Position numbers and translations under genes: made by a program. Source: Phytophthora quininea (Eukaryota > Oomycota > Peronosporomycetes > Peronosporales > Peronosporaceae). Taken from it: a stretch of DNA of 64,000 nt. Under the pieces are notes generated by a model. It searched no databases, was not told the DNA's origin, and was given only the letters and a program-made list of their open reading frames with translations. Numbering within the stretch: position 1 is the first letter of the stretch; every line of letters starts with the position of its first letter. Shown piece after piece: positions 52,653 to 61,092 of the stretch. The stretch is taken from assembly GCA_011947345.1 (NCBI GenBank), contig JAAVTG010000538.1, positions 186,001-250,000 of the forward strand. The letters are read 5' to 3'.

Positions 52653-53234
52653 ATGAAGTTGCGTTTGTCGCTGACCTTGGTGGTAGCCGCTCTACTCGCA
52701 ACCACCTACGCCGATTCCTCGCCGGCGCGGCAATCCGTCACGACTGCTGAAATGCCAGCAAACGGAAGTCAAGTGATCAAAGCGGCGGCTGTCGAAAATC
52801 GGCTTCTGCGAGCCATTGACGACGATGAGGACAAAGAGAGAGCTGGGCTGTCATGCTTGTCAACGAAGATCGCCGACGCAAAACTGAAACTGAGGTACGC
52901 GAGGTGGCAGGCCAACGACCCCAAGCCTCTTTGTGTCCTCGAGAAACTGAAGGCCGGCGGATCGACACTGGATGACTACCCGACCATGGTCGCCTGGCTC
53001 AAGTACACACTCCAGTACAGCAAGAAACACCCGGGCGACTACTACGGCTCAGACACCTTCATTTTCAGCCAATTCATGAAGACCATAGACGACGCCAGGA
53101 TGGCCAAGATCTTCATAGAGTTGGAGAAGAACCCTCAATTCGAGAGTCTCGCGAAAGAGATGCAGAAGGCGCAGTACGGCCGCTGGGCTTTCAACAGGGT
53201 GACTCGGAAGAAGCTCGGCCGAAGCTGGAGCTGA
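52653..53234 (+). CDS. RXLR-type secreted effector, copy 2 (longest frame; altered C-terminus)
   Basis: 193 residues: signal peptide MKLRLSLTLVVAALLATTYA, RLLR at 50-53, acidic DEDKER, then a helical C-terminal domain (WLKYTLQYSKKH, DTFIFSQFMKTIDDARMAK, FESLAKEMQKAQYG) resembling WY-type effector modules. Relative to copy 0, a base appears lost near 53205 (CTCGG versus CCCCGG), so the last ten residues are in a different frame and the end is shorter. The 3' half matches copy 0 better than copy 1. Likely the only copy able to make a near-complete secreted effector. Confidence 0.8.
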   Translation: MKLRLSLTLVVAALLATTYADSSPARQSVTTAEMPANGSQVIKAAAVENRLLRAIDDDEDKERAGLSCLSTKIADAKLKLRYARWQANDPKPLCVLEKLKAGGSTLDDYPTMVAWLKYTLQYSKKHPGDYYGSDTFIFSQFMKTIDDARMAKIFIELEKNPQFESLAKEMQKAQYGRWAFNRVTRKKLGRSWS

Positions 53235-53405
53235 CCACCGAGGACAAATCCAAAGCGGAGCTTCAGAGCGACTCGCTTTACAAGCTGATCGCAAGGATTC
53301 GCCCGGTACATATTTGCAGCCGTCTGTCTGAGTTATTCACAGGAGTATATACGACCGAGTGAACTCTAAAGCTACAATGAAGCTGCATGCTTATCCCCCA
53401 CGGCT

Positions 53406-54422
53406 CTAGTCGAACAGGTCGTCGTTGTCGTCGTTGTCACTGTCGTCATCGTCAGTGACCGTGTTTCCGGAAGCAGAGGGCTTGCAAAGTGCAGGCTCCC
53501 GAGCAGGAAGTATTGCAGTCTCGTCGCACTCGAACGCGCCAGTCGAGCCGAACTTGTTCGCAGAGTTGGGTAGCGAGATTTGGTCGCCGCCTTGGACTTC
53601 GCGGCGTTTAGCCGTGACTTCCTCGGCGGCAATGCAGATCGTACTCGATCTCTCAGCGTCGAGGTCGAGCAGCTTCGTCTTGAGCGAAGATGACAGCAAC
53701 GAGATGCTCGCGGCTCCCTGCGTCTCAATTTGAGCCTCGGAATGGACGACCACACTCTGCACGTTAACCTCGATGCTCGCTGTGCCAGAGGCCCCCAAGC
53801 TGAACTGCCGAACATTAACAGCAGCTTCAGGGTCCGACACGAAGACAGAACTCGAGCTGGAGGCTTCGATCTGAAGCTCAGCTGTCTTGCTGTCCGTAAC
53901 TAGCACATCTTCTTCGATGATAACCTCACCAGAGCGAGAACTCTTAACTTCATTCACAGTACCGGGAGGCAGGAAGATCTCCGTGAGCAAGTAGCCGTTG
54001 ACGACGGGGTTTGTCGCGCCCCTGCCGATACGAACGTTCAGCTCTCCACGGTCATTGTTGAGAGCATCGTCGAGATCGAACAAATCGTCGTCGTCGTCGT
54101 TATCGTCGGACTCCTTCACCACTTTGACGGCGTCGACGACGATTTTCGAGCTGCCAGTAACGTTGACATAGCCGACCACGCCGATCGGCAGGTCGTCCAC
54201 GTAGCTCACGAAGACGCGGCCCGCCAGGTCGAAGTCGAGAGCGGTAATGGCATCATTGGCACTACCAGCAGCCAACGTGAACTGTTTGACGAACTTTGCG
54301 TGTTTCAAGGTGGACTTGGCAGCCTTCATGGTTTTCCCAGGCTGGACAGTGTAGTCAGCCGTCGCAGTGGATGTCAAGGAGACGGCAGCGAGGAAAAGTG
54401 CGAAGAAGCCGGCGGTCTTCAT
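53406..54422 (-). CDS. Secreted GIN/adhesin-head-like repeat protein, paralogue 1
   Basis: 338 residues from 54422 (MKTAGFFALFLAAVSLTSTATA signal peptide). The body shows short beta-strand repeats and family blocks shared with two plus-strand neighbours: FVKQFTLAAGS, GRVFVSYVDDLPIGVVGYVNV, GYLLTEIFLP, ICIAAEEVTA and ISLPNSANKFGSTG. The repeats suggest a beta-helix like the DUF2807/GIN adhesin head, by inference. The C-terminus is acidic (DDDDSDNDDNDDLFD) and lacks the GPI-type tail of the other two, so this copy may be fully secreted. Confidence 0.72.
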   Translation of the reverse strand: MKTAGFFALFLAAVSLTSTATADYTVQPGKTMKAAKSTLKHAKFVKQFTLAAGSANDAITALDFDLAGRVFVSYVDDLPIGVVGYVNVTGSSKIVVDAVKVVKESDDNDDDDDLFDLDDALNNDRGELNVRIGRGATNPVVNGYLLTEIFLPPGTVNEVKSSRSGEVIIEEDVLVTDSKTAELQIEASSSSSVFVSDPEAAVNVRQFSLGASGTASIEVNVQSVVVHSEAQIETQGAASISLLSSSLKTKLLDLDAERSSTICIAAEEVTAKRREVQGGDQISLPNSANKFGSTGAFECDETAILPAREPALCKPSASGNTVTDDDDSDNDDNDDLFD

Positions 54423-55894
54423 GCTACAAGGGACTTGTTGGCTAGAAGGCGTTTTCGAGTGAGAGCTGCGTGTCCTGGTCACAAGAGCGAAGAGCCCCGT
54501 GCTCTTCGAAGAGCAGCCTCCCTATTGCAGTTTTCCCTGGATGGGATGGAGGAATCATCGCGCTCTGGACGTCGAAAGGCCCATCAAATTAAAACCAATA
54601 CTAGTATGTTACTACGTGCGCTTATCACACGAGTAAGGTCTTGGATTCCCATCTTGCGGCGCTGTCTTACGATCTGTTAGTGTTTATTGTGCTCTACCGC
54701 TGCAATAGTGCTTACCACACGATGAAGCAAGCTCTCGGGTTCGGAATCCGGGATTCTCGTCGTAGCGCTGTGTTGGCAACACTACATGTACTGCAGCAAC
54801 AGTGCTGCCAGTGTTGGCGTGGTGCGGAGCCATTTCGTCGGAGGACAGCTGTAGGAAAAATAGGTTAAGTTTGCACACGCGGAAGCATTTGGGATTGGAG
54901 ATTGTCCCCGCGTAAAGTCTCCTGACTCATCGACAGGACGACAACAAGCGGCGAGCTTGTCCAATCTACCGTAAGTACATACCGGTTAACGGTTCCTGGA
55001 AGTAAAATGATGCGAGCAGCAGCGTGGCGAGTACTAGTAGTATTATAGTACGTGCCTTCTTCATCTGCAATTGTATTTGTTGTTGTCTCTTTGTCTCTTT
55101 GATAGGGTGGCTCTGCTTAGCCGAGTCACCCCACCACTGCTTATCACAGACCGCTGCGGATCGCTACCGTCATCGGTTGGAGTCGATCATGAGTCCTACG
55201 CTCATATTTTCCGCATGCATGCGGTCCAAAAGCTTCAGGCACCGTCTCCTGCAGGTTGGTTGCCACATCCGCGATGTTGGTCAAGCCTGTTGCGGAGATA
55301 ACGCGGACTGGGCTGCAGCTTCAAAAACTCGCCCGGAATATCCACCGCCGCTCAGCCCAAGGCTGCTTGCTGACCGCAATCTTTGCAAGGACAAAACATG
55401 ATTCCTTTTAATCAAGTTCAATATCGATCGGGAGATTAACAATGTCACAAAGACAGCTGCTTTGGTCTGCTTTCCAGGTTGTCGCCGTGGAGCTCGCTGC
55501 GCTTCGGCGAGAATTTTCGCTGCACGCTGTCAAACTCCAGCGCCTGAGCACGATAACCGAAGAAGTTCCTCCACCAACGCTTTAAATGGGTTACGCAGCG
55601 CCACCACTTCCGGTCCAGTGTTGGAACGACGCAAGGCGAACCTATTTGTCGACGCCGACTGTCCCAGGTAATCGAGAGCAGAGAAGAGTCCCCGGGCAAT
55701 GAGACGATCTTGAAGCAATGGCAGACAAGCTCAGCCCCAGACGGGGGCGGATACAGTAGTGTACAAGTCGCTCGTGTGCTCACGCTGTTTACCCCCAAGT
55801 GGCATCGTGATGCTCAGCGGCTCGCAGCAACTCTCATTCCTCAATTTGAGCTCTGGCGAACAAGTCCCAACCACCCCACCACCACTACTGCACG
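54423..55894. other. Divergent spacer with an 8-bp hairpin near paralogue 1
   Basis: This is 1.47 kb between divergent paralogues. A perfect inverted repeat CGAAGAGC-CCCGT-GCTCTTCG lies at 54488-54508, 66 bp before the paralogue 1 ATG. Short frames (for example minus strand 55445-55798) have no recognisable domain. Confidence 0.5.
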
Positions 55895-57016
55895 ATGAAG
55901 ACCACCAGCGCTATCTCCGCACTGTGCGCTGCGGCTACTTTGACCGCTAGCGCCTCGGCAGCCTTCACTGTCTCCTCTGGAACGACGTCGGCCACCACTT
56001 CCTCCACTGCGAACGTCAACTTCATCAAGCAGTGGACGTTGACCGCCGGCAGTAGCGCCGACACTATTGACACGCTCGATCTCGATCTGGTCGGACGAGT
56101 CTACGTCAGCTACGTGGACAGTCTGCCGAGCGGCGTGCTCGGCTACGTGAACGTGTCGGGCGACTCGCAGACCGTCGTGGACGCCGTCACCGTCCGCAAC
56201 GACGACGCGGATAGCAACGATAACGACGGCGACGACACGAATGACACTGACGGAGAGCTGGAAGTCCGCATCGGTAACAGCACAAACGCCGCCACGACTT
56301 GGAGCGGATACCTGCTCACCGAGATCTTCCTGTCGGCCAGCGGCGCCGTGACGGACGTCAAGAGCCAGCGATCGGCTCAGGTAGTGGTCGAAGACGGCGT
56401 GTTGGTCTCCAGTAGCACCACCGCAGAGCTGCAGGTCGAGGCCACCGGCTCCAGTGCCGTGTACGTGTCAGCCTCGAGCACCGCTGTCAGCGTGCGCCAA
56501 CTGAACCTGGACGCGTCCGGCAGCGCGACTCTGCAGTTCAATGTGGCGAGCGTGTCGGCGAGCGAGGACGCGCAGCTTGAGGCCCAAGGTACCGGCAGCA
56601 TCTCCGTTTTGGGCTCATCGTTTGAGGCGAATCAACTGGACCTGGAGGCTCAAAACGCTGGCAGGATCTGTCTCGCCGCGCAGCAGGTGACGGTCTCTAA
56701 CTACGAAGGCCAGACCGCCAGCCAGATCTCGTTGCCCAACGCCGCCAGCAAGTACACCTCCACGGGCTCGTTCTCGTGTGATGAGACCAGCGCCCCCGCT
56801 CGCGAGCCGGCTTGCGTGGCAACCGCCTGCGCCAACTCTTCATCATCGGGCACCACGACGACCGTTGCTGGCAGCGGAACGAGCGGCACGGTGACCTCAG
56901 CCCCTGCCACGAACAACAACGACGACGCTAGCGATGGCACGAACTCTGCGTCGGTGTCGGCCATGAAGCTCGGCGTTGTTGCCGTGGTGGCTCTGGCCAC
57001 GGCCGGACTCCTGTAA
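55895..57016 (+). CDS. Secreted GIN/adhesin-head-like repeat protein, paralogue 2 (GPI-type)
   Basis: 373 residues, intact. The signal peptide (MKTTSAISALCAAATLTASASA) is followed by the shared blocks FIKQWTLTAGS, GRVYVSYVDSLPSGVLGYVNVSGDSQ, GYLLTEIFLS, ICLAAQQVTVSNYEGQ and ISLPNAASKYTSTG. A Ser/Thr/Gly-rich stalk and a hydrophobic C-terminal end (MKLGVVAVVALATAGLL) fit a GPI-anchor signal. It is presumably a surface adhesin or wall protein. Confidence 0.78.
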   Translation: MKTTSAISALCAAATLTASASAAFTVSSGTTSATTSSTANVNFIKQWTLTAGSSADTIDTLDLDLVGRVYVSYVDSLPSGVLGYVNVSGDSQTVVDAVTVRNDDADSNDNDGDDTNDTDGELEVRIGNSTNAATTWSGYLLTEIFLSASGAVTDVKSQRSAQVVVEDGVLVSSSTTAELQVEATGSSAVYVSASSTAVSVRQLNLDASGSATLQFNVASVSASEDAQLEAQGTGSISVLGSSFEANQLDLEAQNAGRICLAAQQVTVSNYEGQTASQISLPNAASKYTSTGSFSCDETSAPAREPACVATACANSSSSGTTTTVAGSGTSGTVTSAPATNNNDDASDGTNSASVSAMKLGVVAVVALATAGLL

Positions 57017-57814
57017 GCAAGTCTTCCTCTCGTTCTACCTATCAGCTTAGCATTTCGTAGAGGACATCAATCTCTCGTAACCAACACAATCTATGACGGA
57101 GTCACACTGCTCCTTGCTTCACACAGCCTCTGATTGTACTGTGGAAGCGCTGCTTGGTCTGTGAGTTTGGCTACGCTCGAACACCGGAGCTGATTACCGT
57201 GCCATGCCTCTTTTGCACGACCAGCGAACGGAGACCTCGACAAAAATCCAGACCTGAACCGCTGGCTGATGGCCGCGAGGAATGAATCAAGAGCTGGTGG
57301 ATGAAGGCCCGGCGTGGTCGGTACAGATGGGGCTTTGGACATCGAGACTGTCGGCGATGTTCGCCTACTGAACAATAGGTTTTCGTTACAATTTTCCTGC
57401 TGCGTTTTCGGTTCAGGTCGAGACCGGAGCACCGGTGTTCATCTACAGGTTGGATCTTGAAGTCTACTATCGCACTGCACTTGGTGCACCACGTTGGACG
57501 AGTGGACAAAGCGGAAATTTGTCATCGTGCGACATCGAGTCCAAGGCGAATCAGCAGCAGTTGATTCCTCCATCTACGATGTTTCGCCGCTCGGTGTTCG
57601 CCCGCGGGCACAGGTAGCGCACCAGGATGAGTGGCGCGTGGTCCAGCAGAGCCTGGTTGAATTCACAATAGGTTCACTTGCTGCATGCCGTCTCCGATCT
57701 TTTGCTGTCGAGGGGGATAGCAATGTAGTTATGCCTGTCATTGCGTCCCCAGCTAATGTTCATTCTTGAAAACACCTTCCAGTGCACAAGCTACTCAAGC
57801 AACCTTTCTCTACA
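57017..57814. other. Intergenic spacer, nothing recognised
   Basis: This lies between the two tandem plus-strand paralogues. Short frames only. Confidence 0.4.
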
Positions 57815-58930
57815 ATGCTCACCACTCCAACTCTGTTCTGCGTACTGCTGGCTATTCTCCTGTCCAGCACTGAGGCCAACTCGGACTTTTCCGTGGCTTC
57901 CTCCTCGCTCGAGAGCGTCACCTCCAGCACGAACCACGTGAGCTACGTTAAGCAGTGGACGCTCACAGCCACCAATGATGATGATAACGACGACGACTCC
58001 GACGACGACAGCTCAGACGACGGCGACGACAAGATCGACTCGATCAAATTGCAACTTCCTGGCCGCGTCTTCGTCAGCTACGTGAGTGGCATGCCCTCGG
58101 GTGTGCTCGGCTACGTTAACGTGTCGGGTGATTCTCAAACTGTCGTCGAGACGGCGAAAGTGGACGGCAACGACGACGATGAAGAGCTGGAAGTCAAGTT
58201 CGACAGCTCAACGACGTCAGGGTATCTGCTGACCGAGATCTTCTTGTCGACTAGCAACATCGTCAAGGAGCTGGAGATCGAGAAGTCGGCCGAGGTCACC
58301 ATTGAAGACGGCGTGCTGGTCGCGAGCAACTCGAACCGCGAGGTTCAAATCAAGGCCAGCGACTCGAGCGTCGTGTACATCACCAGCTCCTCCATGAGCG
58401 TGCAGGACCTCAAGTTGGAGCTGTCGGACAGCTCTTCGCTGCAGCTCGTCACCGACAGCGTCACGATCCGCGAGGACGGCCAGTTCCAAGCGCACGACTC
58501 GTCGAGCCTGACGCTGATCACGTCGTCGCTCACCGTGGACGACCTCGATCTGGACGCGGAGAACTCGGGCACGATCTGCATCTCCGCTTCGGAGCTCACT
58601 GCCAGCAGCTATGACGGCCAGGACGCCAGCAAGATCTCGCTGCCTAACGCGTCGTCCAAGTACACGGCCACTGGGACGCAAAACTGCGAGGAGAAGACCA
58701 CACCTGCTCGTGAACCGGGGTGCGTGTCCAAGAGTAATTGCTCGACGACTGCAACGAGCTCCACCACCCCAAGTGCGACGACAACGTCCAGCACGACGAC
58801 GACGTCAACGACGACGACGTCGTCGTCGTCGGGTGTCAAGACCAGCGAGCAAACCGGTTCGGCGGCCACAACTTTCAGCACGCCGATTATCAGCACCATT
58901 GCTGCGATGGCGCTCTTCATTGTAATGTAG
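57815..58930 (+). CDS. Secreted GIN/adhesin-head-like repeat protein, paralogue 3 (GPI-type)
   Basis: 371 residues from ATG 57815 (MLTTPTLFCVLLAILLSSTEA signal peptide). Shared blocks are YVKQWTLTA, GRVFVSYVSGMPSGVLGYVNV, GYLLTEIFLSTSN, ICISASELTASSYDGQ and ISLPNASSKYTATG. There is an acidic Asp/Ser tract after the first block. The Thr/Ser stalk and hydrophobic end (IISTIAAMALFIVM) fit a GPI signal. Close to paralogue 2; tandem duplication is likely. Confidence 0.78.
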   Translation: MLTTPTLFCVLLAILLSSTEANSDFSVASSSLESVTSSTNHVSYVKQWTLTATNDDDNDDDSDDDSSDDGDDKIDSIKLQLPGRVFVSYVSGMPSGVLGYVNVSGDSQTVVETAKVDGNDDDEELEVKFDSSTTSGYLLTEIFLSTSNIVKELEIEKSAEVTIEDGVLVASNSNREVQIKASDSSVVYITSSSMSVQDLKLELSDSSSLQLVTDSVTIREDGQFQAHDSSSLTLITSSLTVDDLDLDAENSGTICISASELTASSYDGQDASKISLPNASSKYTATGTQNCEEKTTPAREPGCVSKSNCSTTATSSTTPSATTTSSTTTTSTTTTSSSSGVKTSEQTGSAATTFSTPIISTIAAMALFIVM

Positions 58931-59021
58931 AATTGTAGGAGGTCGAAAGTACTTGAATGTGTTATTCTATCGACCAATGAAAAGCCATGAAAACTTGACC
59001 ATTGTGGAACTCACGTCGAAT

Positions 59022-60198
59022 ATGGCGGACGAGCTGACCATCAAGGTCGTGAGCGGCGGCTCCGAGACGCTGCACGTGCGCGTGGAGCTGTCGTCCTGTT
59101 CGGTGCTGGAACTGAAGCAGCAGATCCAGCAGCAGGACGCCAGTCGCTTTCCCGTGGCGGCGCAGCGCCTGATCTTCCAGGGCCAGATCTTGCAGGACGC
59201 CAAACTGCTGAGCGATTACCACGTGGCGGCAGGCTGCGCTCTGCACTTGACGCTGACGCCGGGGCCGTCGCAGCAGCTCAAGCTGCGGCCCAGCCTAACG
59301 CACTGGCCCAATTTAGGACGTTCCTGGCCCAGATGAAGCAGAATGAGCCGGCTGACCAATTCGCCACCGCCATCAAGACGCTGCAGAAGATCTGCGCCAA
59401 CATTGTGGGGAACCCCACGGAGGACAAGTACAGGAAGCTGAGGGTGGACAACGCTGCACTAAAGGCCAGGCTCTTTGACAGGAACAGGGGCCAGGACTGC
59501 GTCAAACTGCTGGGCTTCCAAGACGGAGTTCTACCGGGCCATTTGGTGCTGGTCCCCACGCCTGAAAAGTGGGAGAACCTGGTGGCGTGTAAGACCGTGG
59601 TGGACAGTGAAGTTGCTGCATTAGGGGCTTCATCGACGACCGCGTCGTCGCCGTTTGGAACGGCGCCGTCGATGGGCATGGGGGAGACTTTGCCGCTCAG
59701 GCGCAGGCGATGCTGCAGAACCCGGCGATGCTGCAGTCCATGGCGAACAACCCCATGGTGCAGCAAATGGCGCAGCAAAATCCCATGCTGGCACAGGCGC
59801 TGCAGAACCCGGCGCTGCTGGCGCAGTCCATGCAGGCGTTGCAGCAGAACCCGGCCATGATGCAGCAGCTGAATCAGATGATGAGCGACCCGAACGCCAC
59901 GGCGCGTATGCAGCAAATGATGGCAGGAGGTGGCATGGGTGAGCTTGGTGGACTGGGAGGCTATGGCGGAGCGCCGTTCGGTGCAGCTCCTGCTCCGGTA
60001 CCGTCGACTGCCAACCCGTTCGCTAGCCCCAGTGCAGCGAACCCATTTGGTAGCACATCAGTACCGGCGGCTTCAAACTCGACAGCGGCAGCTCCAGTAC
60101 CAACTTCGACCCCTGCTGCTGCAGCTTCATCTGCAGACAACGACGATGAAGAAGACGAGATCGCCAAGGCCATCGCTCGATCGCTGCAGGACCAGTAG
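59022..60198 (+). CDS. Ubiquitin shuttle protein: UBL, PUB, STI1-like repeats and UIM (two frame breaks)
   Basis: The start at 59022 (MADELTIKVVSGGSETLHVRV) gives an N-terminal ubiquitin-like domain (about 1-75). After an Ala/Gln linker, a PUB domain follows (FATAIKTLQKICANIVGNP, DRNRGQDCVKLLGF), the module that binds p97/Cdc48 tails. Next is a ubiquilin STI1-like stretch (MLQNPAMLQSMANNP, PALLAQSMQALQQNPAMM), a Gly/Pro/Ala linker and a C-terminal UIM (DEIAKAIARSLQDQ). Two frame breaks, near 59265 and near 59684, each need one extra G in a G-run. It probably brings ubiquitinated clients to the proteasome or Cdc48. Confidence 0.85.
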
Positions 60199-61092
60199 GT
60201 GGGGATACTAACATGGCTAGAGGCGTGCCTCTAGAATCTGCGTCAGACTTGTCAATGTCTTGCGTACGTTTTCAGAGGAGCCTGAAAAAAAGGAAGAAAA
60301 AATGTGCCTTGTGTTGCTGTGACCTCAATATATTTTGCTCGGAAAGCTGCAAATGCTTTCACGACCTCACTTAATGTTTTTGTGATTACTGTATACTGGG
60401 ATTGAAAGCAACGAAGTGTGTGTGGTTAGCCCAGCCCAACAGGGATTGAGCGTTCTGTCTGCAAGTCAAAATTACTCGGCCACTTTCAATCCCACAGTCC
60501 AATGGTCATGTAGGTGTCATGACTTTGAGTGCAAAATTGACCTGGCACTGAGCAGATGACGAAGGCGCTTTAGATGCAGTGCCTCAAACACCCCGAAATT
60601 GATATTCTTTATAAACAAAATGTTCTATCTCAGTGTGGCCCTAATCTGGAACATAATGACTCGGAAGCAGGTTGGCTGTTAACCGTGGGAAGCTCAATGA
60701 ATAAAGATAAAATGAAACAGCATTCAACATCAATGTCAACTCCTGGGAATGAAACCCACGTGTGCACTACAGCTTTATATAATAATTGGTTGGTCGACCC
60801 GTGGCCAATCGCCATCGTTTGTAGGATTATTAGCTGCAGTGGTTTGCCGCCACCAAACCTCATCAACGCAGCTGAACACTGGTATGTGCCAACTAAACAG
60901 CGCTAAGTTTGGCTTGATCGCAAGGTTTCCATCGCTTATCGGCACATGTCTCAGGACTAAAATTGGTCTTTTCAAATTGGAGCAACACAGACGGAGCTTC
61001 TATTCGAGTGTGTGCGCTCGAATAGAAGCTCACAACGTTGGCATAGCCGCTTGGTTTGCGTGGATTTACATTGACCATTCGAATTCATCCCA
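60199..61092. other. Intergenic spacer with hairpins
   Basis: No gene is recognised. An 8-2-8 inverted repeat at 60217-60234 lies 19 bp after the shuttle-protein stop. A perfect 15-bp inverted repeat (GAGCTTCTATTCGAG and complement, 8-base loop) lies at 60994-61031, 61 bp before the next ATG. Confidence 0.6.

Larger units (their letters stand above)
47091..52990 (+). repeat. Large direct repeat, unit 2 (about 5.9 kb)
   Basis: Nearly identical to 36364-42262 in the same order. Spacers 49390-50802 and 52129-52560 contain the same AT-rich, gene-free sequence as unit 1 besides the listed tRNA-like and SINE parts. At the right end it continues into a longer RXLR gene than unit 1. Confidence 0.92.

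Noticed and set aside
54690..54780. B-box-like GGGTTCGGAATCC, possible tRNA
   Set aside because: It has an extra base in the B box and no matching acceptor stem or A box at the right distance.
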